From: Procambarus clarkii
Lineage: Eukaryota > Arthropoda > Malacostraca > Decapoda > Cambaridae
DNA: 64,000 bases
Assembly: GCF_040958095.1 (NCBI RefSeq)
Contig: NC_091152.1
Location: forward strand, 18,984,262 to 19,048,261
Reading direction: 5' to 3'
Positions 39,301-50,321 of the stretch are shown here, one piece after another. Made by a program: the position numbers and the translations under genes. The first letter of the stretch is position 1. Each line of letters begins with the position of its first letter. Under the pieces are notes generated by a model. The model searched no databases. It saw only the letters and a list, made by a program, of their open reading frames with translations, and was not told the DNA's origin.

Positions 39301-40619
39301 CGGCCAAAAACCGCGCAATATTCGCCGCTAGTGGCTAAAAACCGTGCGATTTTCGCAACTGGCGGGCAAAAATCGCGCGATTTTCGCCGCTACCGGCCAA
39401 AAACCGCGCGATTTTCGCCGCTAGCGGCCAAAAATCACGCAATTTTCGCAGGTAAATGCCAAAAATCGCGCGATTTTCGCAGGTAAATGCCAAAAATCGC
39501 GCGATTTTCGCCGCTACCGGCCAAAAATCAGGCGATTTTCGCCACTAGCGGCCAAAAATCGCGCGATTTTCGCCGCTACCGGCCAAAAACCGCGCAATTT
39601 TCGCCCATAGCGGCCAAAAACCGTGCGATTTTCGCAACTGGCGGGCAAAAACCGCGCGATTTTCGCCGCTACCGGCCAAAAACCGCGCGATTTTCGCCGT
39701 TAGCAACCAAAAATCGCGCAATTTTCGCAGGTAAATGCCAAAAATCGCACGATTTTCGCCGCTACCGACCAAAAACCGCGTGAGTTTCGCCGCTAGCGGG
39801 CAAAAACCGTGCGATTTTCGCAGCTGGCGGGCAAAAAAAGCGCGATTTTCGCCGCTAGCGGCAAAAAATCGGGCGATTTTCTCCATTAGCGGCCAAAAAT
39901 CGCGCGATTTTAGCCGCTACCGGCCAAAAACCGCGCGATTTTCGCCGTTAACGGCAAAAAACCATGCGATTTTTGCAGCTGGCGGGCAAAAATCGCGCGA
40001 TTTTTGCCGCTACCGACCAAAATCGTGCAAATTTCGCCGCTAGCGGCCAAAAATCGCGCGATTTACGTCGGTTGCGGCAAAAAAACCATGCGATTTTCGC
40101 AGCTGGCGGGCAAGAATCGCGCAATTTTCGCCGCTAGCGGCCAAAAACTGTGCGATTTTCGCCACTAGCGGCCAAAAACTGTGCGATTTTCGCAGCTGGC
40201 GGGCAAAAATCGCGCGTTTTTCGCCGCTACCGGCCAAAAACCGCGCGATTTTCGCCGCTAGCGGCCAAAAATCGCGCAATTTTCGCAGGTAAATGCCAAA
40301 AATCGCGCGATTTTCGCCGCTACCGGCCAAAAACCGCGCAATATTCGCCGCTAGTGGCCAAAAACCGTGCGATTTTCGCAACTGGCGGGCAAAAATCGCG
40401 CGATTTTCGCCGCTTCCGGCCAAAAACCGCGCGATTTTCGCCGCTAGCGGCCAAAAATCACGCAATTTTCGCAGGTAAATGCCAAAAATCGCGCGATTTT
40501 CGCAGGTAAATGCCAAAAATCGCGCGATTTTCGCCGCTACCGGCCAAAAATCAGGCGATTTTCGCCACTAGCGGCCAAAAATCGCGCGATTTTCGCCGCT
40601 ATCGGCCAAAAACCGCGCA
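18376..40619. repeat. ~8.7-kb higher-order repeat, two full copies and a rearranged partial copy
   Basis: Variant-monomer strings at 18376, 19180, 20003, 20481, 22186, 23894 and 25310 recur at 27076, 27880, 28704, 29182, 30889, 32599 and 34014, offsets of 8700-8705 bp. Within each unit the segment starting at 18376 has a second version at 24505 (offset 6129), so blocks of about 6.13 and 2.57 kb alternate. After about 35.7 kb the order changes (35725 resembles 30613, 38756 resembles 27880), indicating a deletion or recombination before the gap. Small indels in A-runs account for the drift in offset. Confidence 0.85.
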
Positions 40620-41119
40620 NNNNNNNNNNNNNNNNNNNNNNNNNNNNNNNNNNNNNNNNNNNNNNNNNNNNNNNNNNNNNNNNNNNNNNNNNNNNNNNNN
40701 NNNNNNNNNNNNNNNNNNNNNNNNNNNNNNNNNNNNNNNNNNNNNNNNNNNNNNNNNNNNNNNNNNNNNNNNNNNNNNNNNNNNNNNNNNNNNNNNNNNN
40801 NNNNNNNNNNNNNNNNNNNNNNNNNNNNNNNNNNNNNNNNNNNNNNNNNNNNNNNNNNNNNNNNNNNNNNNNNNNNNNNNNNNNNNNNNNNNNNNNNNNN
40901 NNNNNNNNNNNNNNNNNNNNNNNNNNNNNNNNNNNNNNNNNNNNNNNNNNNNNNNNNNNNNNNNNNNNNNNNNNNNNNNNNNNNNNNNNNNNNNNNNNNN
41001 NNNNNNNNNNNNNNNNNNNNNNNNNNNNNNNNNNNNNNNNNNNNNNNNNNNNNNNNNNNNNNNNNNNNNNNNNNNNNNNNNNNNNNNNNNNNNNNNNNNN
41101 NNNNNNNNNNNNNNNNNNN
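40620..41119. other. Assembly gap (500 N)
   Basis: Exactly 500 unknown bases, so the size is probably a placeholder. It separates the 31-bp array from the 23-bp array, and the true distance is unknown. Confidence 0.99.
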
Positions 41120-42081
41120 TGCCACAGGTAACGGTAGCCACCTGCCACAGGTAACGGTAGGCACCTGCCACAGGTAACGGTAGCCACCTGCCACAGGTAA
41201 CGGTAGCCACCTGCCACAGGTAACGGTAGCCACCTGCCACAGGTAACGGTAGGCACCTGCCACAGGTAACGGTAGCCACCTGCCACAGGTAACGGTAGCC
41301 ACCTGCCACAGGTAACGGTAGCCACCTGCCACAGGTAACAGTAGCCACCTGCCACAGGTAACGGTAGACACCTGCCACAGGTAACGGTAGCCACCTGTCA
41401 CAGGTAACGGTAGCCACCTGCCACAGGTAACGGTAGCCACCTGCCACAGGTAACGGTAGCCACCTGCCACAGGTAACGGTAGCCACCTGCCACAGGTAAC
41501 GGTAGCCACCTGCCACAGGTAACGGTAGCCACCTGCCACAGGTAACGGTAGCCACCTGCCACAGGTAACGGTAGCCACCTGCCACAGGTAACGGTAGCCA
41601 CCTGCCACAGGTAACAGTAGCCACCTGCCACAGGTAACGGTAGACACCTGCCACAGGTAACGGTAGCCACCTGTCACAGGTAACGGTAGCCACCTGCCAC
41701 AGGTAACGGTAGCCACCTGCCACAGGTAACGGTAGCCACCTGCCACAGGTAACGGTAACCACCTGCCACAGGTAACGGTAGCCACCTGCCACAGGTAACG
41801 GTAGCCACCTGCCACAGGTAACGGTAGCCACCTGCCACAGGTAACGGTAGCCACCTGCCACAGGTAACGGTAGCCACCTGCCACAGGTAACGGTAACCAC
41901 CTGCCACAGGTAACGGTAGCCACCTGCCACAGGTAACGGTAGCCATCTGCCACAGGTAACGGTAGCCACCTGCCACAGGTAACGGTAACCACCTGTCACA
42001 GGTAACGGTAGCCACCTGCCACAGGTAACGGTAGCCACCTGCCACAGGTAACGGTAGCCACCTGCCACAGGTAACGGTAAC
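41120..42081. repeat. 23-bp minisatellite (~42 copies)
   Basis: The unit contains CACCTGCCACAGGTAACGG; it includes the inverted pair ACCTG-CCA-CAGGT. A pair of marked variants (GTAGACACC followed by CCTGTCACAGG) recurs 276 bp later (41367 and 41643), i.e. a 12-monomer higher-order repeat. Long minus-strand open frames across it and the gap are artefacts. Confidence 0.96.
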
Positions 42082-42249
42082 CCAACCTGATCCTGGCAAC
42101 CACTGTGTCGCACAGTCTGGTCGACGTTTTGTCCTGCCCATAAACATTGGTTTCAGCCTGAAGCTAAAAGTACCCAAAAAATAACTCTACGGGAATCCAA
42201 CGTCACATTTCACTATTAAAACTGGCATCATGCCCTGGTGTAGGCTATC
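42082..42249. other. Short unique sequence between minisatellites
   Basis: About 170 bp of non-repetitive sequence; nothing recognisable. Confidence 0.5.
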
Positions 42250-42992
42250 CTGGGTGTAACTACATAGTGTATGGGTGTAGCCACATGGTGTATGGGTGTA
42301 GCCACATGGTGTATGGATGTAGCCACATGGTGTATGGGTGTAGCCACATGGTGTATGGGTGTAGCCACATGGTGTATGGGTGTAGCCACATGGTGTATGG
42401 GTGTAGCCACATGGTGTATGGATGTAGCCACATGGTGTATGGGTGTAGCCACATGGTGTATGGGTGTAGCCACATGGTGTATGGGTGTAGCCACATGGTG
42501 TATGGGTGTAGCCACATGGTGTATGGGTGTAGCCACATGGTGTATGGGTGTAGCCACATGGTGTATGGGTGTAGCCACATGGTGTATGGGTGTAGCTACA
42601 TGGTGTATGGGTGTAGCCACATGGTGTATGGATGTAGCCACATGGTGTATGGGTGTAGCCACATGGTGTATGGATGTAGCCACATGGTGTATGGGTGTAG
42701 CCACATGGTGTATGGGTGTAGCCACATGGTGTATGGGTGTAGCCACATGGTGTATGGGTGTAGCCACATGGTGTATGGGTGTAGCCACATGGTGTATGGG
42801 TGTAGCCACATGGTGTATGGGTGTAGCCACATGGTGTATGGGTGTAGCCACATGGTGTATGGGTGTAGCCACATGGTGTATGGGTGTAGCCACATGGTGT
42901 ATGGGTGTAGCCACATGGTGTATGGGTGTAGCCACATGGTGTATGGGTGTAGCCACATGGTGTATGGGTGTAGCCACATGGTGTATGGGTGT
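42250..42992. repeat. 21-bp minisatellite (~35 copies)
   Basis: The unit is TAGCCACATGGTGTATGGG plus TG. Monomers are nearly identical, differing mainly by GGATG for GGGTG. Since 21 is divisible by 3, frames stay open on both strands; not coding. Confidence 0.96.
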
Positions 42993-44036
42993 AGCCGCGG
43001 GTGTAGCTGCGGGTGTAGCCGCGGGTGTAGCTGCGGGTGTAGCCGCGGGTGTAGCCGCGGGTGTAGCCCCGGGTGTAGCCGCTGGTGTAGCTGCGGGTGT
43101 AGCCGCGGGTGTAGCCGCGGGTGTAGCCGCGGGTGTAGCCGCGGGTGTAGCCCCGGGTGTAGCCGCTGGTGTAGCTGCGGGTGTAGCCGCGGGTGTAGCC
43201 GCGGGTGTAGCCGCGGGTGTAGCCGCGGGTATAGCTGCGGGTGTAGCCGCGGGTGTAGCCGCGGGTGTAGCCGCGGGTGTAGCCGCGGGTGTAGCCCCGG
43301 GTGTAGCCGCTGGTGTAGCTGCGGGTGTAGCCGCGGGTGTAGCCGCGGGTGTAGCCCCGGGTGTAGCCGCGGGTATAGCTGCGGGTGTAGCCGCGGGTGT
43401 AGCTGCGGGTGTAGCCGCGGGTGTAGCTGCGGGTGTAGCCGCGGGTGTAGCCCCGGGTGTAGCCGCGGGTGTAGCCGCGGGTGTAGCCCCGGGTGTAGCC
43501 CCGGGTGTAGCCGCGGGTGTAGCCGCGGGTGTAGCCGCGGGTGTAGCTGCGGGTGTAGCCGCTGGTGTAGCTGCGGGTGTAGCCCCGGGTGTAGCTGCGG
43601 GTGTAGCCGCGGGTGTAGCCCCGGGTGTAGCCGCTGGTGTAGCTGCGGGTGTAGCCGCTGGTGTAGCTGCGGGTGTAGCCCCGGGTGTAGCCGCTGGTGT
43701 AGCTGCGGGTGTAGCCCCGGGTGTAGCCGCTGGTGTAGCTGCGGGTGTAGCCGCTGGTGTAGCTGCGGGTGTAGCCCCGGGTGTAGCTGCGGGTGTAGCT
43801 GCGGGTGTAGCCGCGGGTGTAGCCCCGGGTGTAGCCGCGGGTGTAGCCGCGGGTGTAGCCGCGGGTGTAGCCGCGGGTGTAGCCCCGGGTGTAGCCGCGG
43901 GTGTAGCCGCGGGTGTAGCCGCGGGTGTAGCCGCGGGTGTAGCTGCGGGTGTAGCCCCGGGTGTAGCCGCGGGTGTAGCCGCGGGTGTAGCCGCGGGTGT
44001 AGCTGCGGGTGTAGCCGCGGGTGTAGCTGCGGGTGT
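42993..44036. repeat. 12-bp GC-rich minisatellite (~87 copies)
   Basis: The unit is GGGTGTAGCCGC with variants GCTGCG, GCCCCG and GCCGCT. It joins the 21-bp array without a gap and shares the core GGGTGTAGCC with it. Long open frames (for example 42228-44636 minus, 42271-44835 plus) come from the period of 12 and are not accepted as genes. Confidence 0.96.
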
Positions 44037-44239
44037 ACGGGGAGGGAGAGAGCGAGAGGGCGCAAGGGAGTCGAAGCCCCGCAGGCAATATATTTGCATA
44101 TATATGAACTCGGCTGGCGGAGACGCCCACCGCCCCGCGCCCACCCGCGCCCACCCTCGCCGCCCCGCGCCCACCCGCGCCGCCCCGCGCCCACCCGTGC
44201 CGCCCACACCACAACGCCGCCCACACCACAACGCCGCCC
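44037..44239. other. GC-rich low-complexity sequence
   Basis: A purine-rich stretch, then short CCCACCCGCGCC-type and CCACACCACAACGCCG repeats. No gene seen. Confidence 0.6.
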
Positions 44240-44836
44240 ACATAAAGCCAAGCGCCTCTACCCCAATATTTCTAATGCTCGCTGGGAGGGTGTTGAACAG
44301 CCGCGGACCTCTGATGTTTATACAGTGTTCTCTGATTGTGCCTATGGCACCTCTGCTCTTCACTGGTGCTGTGAGGAGTGCCAGTGCCATAGACACAGTA
44401 CCTATGGCACCTCTGCTCTTCACTGGCACTGTGAGGAGTGCCAGTGCCATAGACACAGTACCTATGGCACCTCTACTCCTCACTGGCACTATGAGGAGTG
44501 CCAGTGCCATAGGCACAGTACCTATGGCACCTCTACTCTTCACTGGCACTGTGAGGAGTGCCAGTGTCATAGACACAGTACCTATGGCACCTCTACTCCA
44601 CACTGGTGCTGTGAGGAGTGCCAGTGTCATTGACACAGTACCTATGGCACCTCTGCTCCTCGCTCCAGTATGGTGTTATTCTACTGTGCACATTTGGGAC
44701 CTGACCCTCCAGTATCTTCCATGTATATATTATGTGACACCTTTCTCGCCGCCTTCCCAGAGAGTACATCTTGAGAGCTTTGAGACCGTCCCAAGAGTTT
44801 ACCTCTGGCATCTTGTAAGTGTCTGGAGGAGCTGAA
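44240..44836 (-). mobile_element. LINE family 3 C-terminal fragment with internal 60-bp expansion
   Basis: On the minus strand the frames read DGLKALKMYSLGRRRER, IIYTWKILEGQVPN, a SRGAIGTV unit repeated several times, and RGPRLFNTLPASIRNIG. They match, in the same order, the C-terminal region of the LINE at 47356-49713 (DRLKSLNLYSLERRRERY, IIYTWKILDGLVPN, KSRGATGTL, RGPRLFNTLPLHIRDI). The fragment is broken by frameshifts and truncated at both ends. Confidence 0.87.
44338..44665. repeat. 60-bp tandem repeat inside LINE fragment (~5.4 copies)
   Basis: CCTATGGCACCTCTGCTCTT starts every 60 bp (44341, 44401, 44461, 44521, 44581, 44641, each within a few bases). On the minus strand each unit encodes about 20 residues including KSRGAIGTV, so the period keeps the LINE frame. 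Confidence 0.95.
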
Positions 44837-44864
44837 CCATACTAGGAGTTTCCTATTTATATTG

Positions 44865-44950
44865 ACCAGACCACACACTAGAAGGTGAAGGGACGACGAC
44901 GTTTCGGTCCGTCCTGGACCATTCTCAAGTCGACTTGAGAATGGTCCAGG
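44865..44950. repeat. Dispersed ~75-bp hairpin repeat, minus orientation, with 38-bp palindrome
   Basis: The sequence from GACCAGACCACACACTAG to GGACCATTCTCAAGTC matches the units at 52321-52479 and 55981-56054. Positions 44913-44950 are a perfect 38-bp palindrome centred on AAGTCGACTT, as if a second inverted copy had been cut short. Confidence 0.85.
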
Positions 44951-45224
44951 TCGTACAGGTCCATTAATGTCCAGGACATTAATGTTGTACTCTGATCTTA
45001 GTGTTTGGACACAATGGGTTTTGGTCGGACATTTTACTGGGTTTGTAAGTGGATATTTGTAAACAAAACTCAATTTGATATTTGCATTAGATATTTAGAT
45101 GCCCATTGACCTTTGTAAGTGACCTTGGTGGCTCCAAAGGTCAGCCCCAGACTATCCTGGAGCTCGAGGAGTTGTTGACCTTCTTCCAGAGGATGTAGTG
45201 ACCTTCTTCCAGAGAATGTAGTGA
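44951..45224. other. Unassigned intergenic sequence
   Basis: No coding sequence recognised. A short direct duplication (GACCTTCTTCCAGAG, two copies at about 45178-45220) precedes the SINE remnant. Confidence 0.5.
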
Positions 45225-45283
45225 CCAAATCCACAAGGGCCGTGACGAGGATTCGAACCTGCGTCCTGGAGCATCCCCAGACA
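45225..45283 (-). mobile_element. tRNA-derived SINE remnant
   Basis: The minus strand contains a perfect RNA polymerase III B-box, GGTTCGAATCC (45249-45259), followed by TCGTCACGGCCCTTGTGG, and upstream GATGCTCCAGGACGCA. This looks like the T-arm half of a tRNA-type SINE head. No A-box or intact tail is visible. Confidence 0.55.
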
Positions 45284-46150
<867 letters not shown>

Positions 46151-46838
46151 ACCGTCATAATACCGGGTGTTGAGCGCCGCTGGGCCTACTGCCTGGCCTC
46201 CAGGAGAGACGGTTGGGCTCGCTGTCATTTAACCATCACTGTCTGTCTGGGGTACTGTCTACCGCCACTGTCTGGGGCATACTTCAGGTCTCCTTATTCT
46301 TGTATACTAAAGTATATTATACCCTCCCCCCCCCTCTCCCCCTCCCCCTCCCCCCTTTAAGCACGCCACATTAATCAAGGCTATTTAACCCCTCCTGTTT
46401 ATTCTGGAATAAAAGGCAGAAATAAACCTCGCCATTTAAAACAAGTGACACACACACAAGGGGGCGCACCCCCCGCGGGCGTCTCTCCTCTCCCCCCCCC
46501 TCCCCACCACCTCTATCCCCCCCCCCCCACCTGGGCCGTCCCGCTTAACCGCATACTTCTCTAACCGGTTAACCGGACTGGGTTCCTTAATCTTGTAAAT
46601 GGCATGGAAATTGTTCGAGGCGGGTCCAAGTTCTCCTGTTTTTATAACGTTTGTTTTAGATAGTTCGGACACACCTGCGCCCCCCCCACGCCCCCCTACA
46701 CCCCCCTTCCACCCTCCCCCCCTCTTCCTTGACAGTGGGGCACGTTGCCCCCTACTCCCCTTAACGGTGTCTACTGGTCATAGCCGAGTGATTTGTGGGC
46801 AAAGGGCAAATGATTACGGGTCAGAAGTGACCACTTAT
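46151..46838. other. Unassigned sequence with several poly-C tracts
   Basis: C-runs at about 46322-46356, 46490-46532 and 46680-46725. No gene or mobile element recognised. Confidence 0.6.
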
Positions 46839-47078
46839 AGGTCAGAGGTCAGTGAGTAGAGGTTACAGGTCATAAGTCATTAGTTATAGGTCAAAGGTCA
46901 TGGAGGGGGGGGGGCGGGCCACTGTAACTTTGTACAAACACATCAAATGTCACCTGGTACACGACGAAGGTCATTGGTTACAGGTCATTGGGTATGTCTC
47001 ACAGGTCATTGGGTATGTCTCACAGGTCACTGGGTATGTCTCACAGGTCATAAGTCTTTGGTTACAGGTCAAAGGTCA
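46839..47078. promoter_or_regulatory. Cluster of AGGTCA half-sites with three perfect DR1 elements
   Basis: AGGTCA-N-AGGTCA occurs at 46839-46851, 46888-46900 and 47066-47078. Further single AGGTCA sites occur in a short tandem repeat of about 21 bp (CACAGGTCATTGGGTATGTC, 46979-47050). DR1 is the known binding arrangement for RXR/USP- and HNF4-type nuclear receptors. Whether it regulates anything is inference; it may simply be a degenerate minisatellite. Confidence 0.4.
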
Positions 47079-47408
47079 ATCGTGATTATTTTATTTCTCA
47101 AGATTACTTATACGGATCAGAGGCTCTGTGGGTCACTAGCCCTTGTGTGTGTTGGGGGACTGAGGGTGATAAGATGGTTGGGACACTCTCACCCTAACGT
47201 CAGCCCCTGTCACACCCTCACTCACCCTAATATCCTCAAGACAGTTCTCTAACTCGAGTCCTCGGCATCAATCCCCAAATTCACATTTCTGGGTCCGCAG
47301 CACCTCTCCCCCAGCTCTCCAGGGGACGGGGTGCTGGGGAGAGGTGGGGAGGCAGGAATTACACACCGATAGCACTAACATCACACATCTTAAAAAATCT
47401 TTGAGAGA

Positions 47409-48686
47409 GTGCTAAGAAGTAAGATCACAAAATACATGGAATCACAGCAACTCCATAACCCCGGACAACATGGTTTCAGAACAGGGCGCTCTTGCCTGTC
47501 GCAGTTGCTGGACCACTATGATATGGCATTGGATGCTATGGAAGACAAACAAAACGCTGATGTAATTTACACAGATTTCGCAAAAGCTTTTGATAAATGT
47601 GACCATGGTGATATTGCACATAAAATGCGTTCAAAAGGAATTACCGGGAAAATAGGCAGATGGATCTACAATTTCCTGACCAACAGAACCCAATGTGTAA
47701 TAGTTAACAAAATCAAATCCGGTCCAACAACCGTGAAGAGCTCAGTCCCCCAGGGTACTGTGCTTGCTCCAGTACTTTTTCTCATCCTCATATCGAACAC
47801 AGACAAGAACACAACCTATAGTACTGTATCATCCTTTGCAGATGACACTAGTATCTTCATGAGAGTAGGCAACATAGAGGACACGGCAAACCTCCAGTCA
47901 GATGTAGATCAGGTCTTTCTATGGGCTACAGAAAATAATATGGTGTTTAACGAGGATAAGTTCCAGCTCATGCGCTATGGAAAAAATGAAAATATAAAAA
48001 CGGAAACCACGTACAAAACTCAGGCAAATCATAACATAGAACGGAAAGGCAATGTAAAGGATCTGGGTGTACTCATGTCGGAAGACCTTACCTTTAAAGA
48101 ACACAATAAAGTAGCCGTCACAACTGCAAGAAAAATGACAGGTTGGATAACAAGAACTTTTCACACTAGAGATGCTATACCGATGACGATACTCTTCAAG
48201 ACGCTAGTGCTCTCTAGAGTGGAGTACTGCTGCACAATGACAGCCCCTTTCAAAGCTGGAGAAATTGCTGACCTGGAGAGCGTGCAGAGATCCTTTACTG
48301 CTAGAATCCACTCAGTAAAACATCTAAACTATTGGGACCGACTAAAGAGCCTAAATCTGTACTCCCTTGAGCGCAGGCGGGAGAGATACATAATAATTTA
48401 CACGTGGAAAATATTGGACGGGCTGGTCCCAAACCTGCACACAGAAATAACATCACATGAGACCAGAAGGCATGGCAGGATGTGCAGAATACCCCCGTTG
48501 AAGAGCAGAGGTGCAACAGGTACTCTGAGAGAGAACTCTATCATCAGAGGCCCGAGACTGTTCAACACGCTTCCACTACACATAAGGGACATAACTGGCC
48601 GACCCCTCACAGTGTTCAAGAGAGAACTATCAACATCAGAGGCACGAGACTGTTCAACACTCTTCCACTACACACAAGGGGCATAA
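47409..48686 (+). pseudogene. Reverse transcriptase ORF of LINE family 3, truncated
   Basis: 425 residues are open. RT motifs: QHGFRTGRSC, YTDFAKAFDKCDH, SSVPQGTVLAPVLF and catalytic FADDTS (about 47837). The C-terminal region has VLSRVEYCCTMTAPF, LERRRERYIIIYTWKILDG and RGPRLFNTLPLHIRD. The frame ends at 48684-48686 inside the first 92-bp duplicates, because 92 is not a multiple of 3. The residues that should follow VFKREL (DKHLQRIPDQPGCDSY) are found only after the last repeat, at about 49545-49600. The start given is internal: upstream coding sequence is out of frame by one base near 47397. This copy is inactive by truncation, frameshift and expansion. Confidence 0.85.
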
Positions 48687-49550
48687 CTGGCCGACCCCTC
48701 ACAGTGTTCAAGAGAGAACTATCAACATCAGAGGCCCGAGACTGTTCAACACGCTTCCACTACACACAAGGGGCATAACTGGCCGACCCCTCACAGTGTT
48801 CAAGAGAGAACTATCAACATCAGAGGCCCGAGACTGTTCAACACGCTTCCACTACACATAAGGGGCATAACTGGCCGACCCCTCACAGTGTTCAAGAGAG
48901 AACTATCAACATCAGAGGCCCGAGACTGTTCAACACGCTTCCACTACACATAAGGGACATAACTGGCCGACCCCTCACAGTGTTCAAGAGAGAACTATCA
49001 ACATCAGAGGCCCGAGACTGTTCAACACGCTTCCACTACACATAAGGGACATAACTGGCCGACCCCTCACAGTGTTCAAGAGAGAACTATCAACATCAGA
49101 GGCCCGAGACTGTTCAACACGCTTCCACTACACATAAGGGACATAACTGGCCGACCCCTCACAGTGTTCAAGAGAGAACTATCAACATCAGAGGCCCGAG
49201 ACTGTTCAACACGCTTCCACTACACATAAGGGACATAACTGGCCGACCCCTCACAGTGTTCAAGAGAGAACTATCAACATCAGAGGCCCGAGACTGTTCA
49301 ACACGCTTCCACTACACATAAGGGACATAACTGGCCGACCCCTCACAGTGTTCAAGAGAGAACTATCAACATCAGAGGCCCGAGATTGTTCAACACGCTT
49401 CCACTACACATAAGGGGCATAACTGGCCGACCCCTCACAGTGTTCAAGAGAGAACTATCAACATCAGAGGCCCGAGACTGTTCAACACGCTTCCACTACA
49501 CATAAGGGACATAACTGGCCGACCCCTCACAGTGTTCAAGAGAGAACTGG
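48542..49550. repeat. 92-bp tandem repeat, 11 units, derived from LINE ORF C-terminus
   Basis: CATCAGAGGCCCGAGACTG starts at 48542, 48634, 48726, 48818 and so on to 49462, exactly every 92 bp. Units are almost identical, with only single-base differences (GGGACAT versus GGGGCAT, CACGAG versus CCCGAG). Each unit carries the coding sequence for RGPRLFNTLPLHIRDITGRP and the start of VFKREL. Confidence 0.97.
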
Positions 49551-49713
49551 ATAAGCACCTCCAAAGGATACCTGATCAACCAGGCTGTGACTCATACGTC
49601 AGGCTGCTCGCAGCCGCGTCCAACAGCCTGGTTGACCAGTCTAGCAACCAGGAGGCCTGGTCGACAACCAGGCTGCGGGGGTCGCTAAGCCCCGAAACCA
49701 TCTCAAGGTAACC

Positions 49714-50321
49714 GCCCCCTGCACCCCCGCCCCCAGCACCCCCGCCCCCAGCACCCGGGCCCCCAGGAGAGGCGGGCCGCCCGTGGGTAGGGCCCCGACG
49801 GGCCTGGAAGAGGTAGACGGGATGAAAGCATCCCGCCCCTGGCTGTTTGCCTCGACCAAATTGACATTCTTGCAATTTGACTGACTTTCTCTGGGATTAC
49901 CAAAACGAAAGGACATCTACGAAGCTCCGAGGAGGAGGAGGAGAAGGAGAAGAAGAAGGAGAAGGAGGAGGTGGAGGAGGAGGAAGGAGGGGGGAAGAGG
50001 AATGCAAAGGAGAAACAGGAATAGGGGGGAAAGAACCAAGAGATATCAACAGAAAAGACCACTTCATTCAACATCACTTCAAAATACACCTCACACTTAA
50101 CAAACCCGAACGCTAAGACTCCTCAGATCATTACCATGGTCGAGCAGGTTGTTGTGGAGGTCGATATGTCCCAAAAGGAAGCCTTTGGATCACCCCCCAA
50201 AGAGTCGAATATTTTAATAAACTGCCAAATGTGTTTGATGTCAACAGGGAGATGGCAGGCCAGGAGACGCTGTCTCCTCGCTCCACCTCCACGCACGCAA
50301 ACACAAGATCACCTGGACACA
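49714..50321. other. Low-complexity and unassigned sequence
   Basis: Three copies of a C-rich unit (GCACCCCCGCCCCCA, 49720-49760) and a GA-rich stretch of GGAGGA/GAAGAA (about 49928-50010). No gene recognised; short open frames here are low complexity. Confidence 0.6.

Larger units (their letters stand above)
14554..40619. repeat. 26-kb array of a 31-bp palindromic satellite with kilobase-scale higher-order structure
   Basis: The monomer is 31 bp and its consensus consists of two perfect palindromes, AAAATCGCGCGATTTT (16 bp) and GCCGCTAGCGGC (12 bp). The second half occurs as a limited set of variants: CGCTACCGGCC, GCAGCTGGCGGGC, GCAACTGGCGGGC, GCAGGTAAATGCC, CGCTAACGGCCGA. Because 31 is not a multiple of 3, all six frames yield short open frames of low-complexity peptides (KNRAIFAASGQK and similar); none is a gene. 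The array runs into an assembly gap at 40620. Confidence 0.96.
47356..49713 (+). mobile_element. LINE family 3 copy, 5'-truncated, with 92-bp expansion before its 3' end
   Basis: Begins in the RT domain (NYTPIALTSHILK, frameshifted near 47397), continues to the C-terminus, and ends with GCTAAGCCCCGAAACCATCTCAAGGTAAC (49685-49713). An inverted repeat (TCAACCAGGCTGT at 49576-49588, ACAGCCTGGTTGA at 49623-49635) lies close to the 3' end. The final ~60 bases match the 3' end of the SINE at 50546-50795. No endonuclease or ORF1 remains. Confidence 0.88.

Noticed and set aside
14531-40516. Dozens of 60-190 residue frames with KNRAIFAASGQK-like peptides
   Set aside because: The 31-bp period cycles through all frames, giving the same low-complexity peptides on both strands; shadows of a satellite.
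14554-40619. CRISPR-like array
   Set aside because: Regular ~31-bp period, but no unique spacers: the whole unit repeats. Context is an animal genome.
40510-42113. Open frames spanning the N gap
   Set aside because: They exist only because N codons are read through; flanks are 31-bp and 23-bp repeats.
42228-44835. Very long open frames (about 550-850 residues) on both strands
   Set aside because: They cover 21-bp and 12-bp arrays whose periods are multiples of three, in several frames at once; no domain, start context or codon bias supports a gene.
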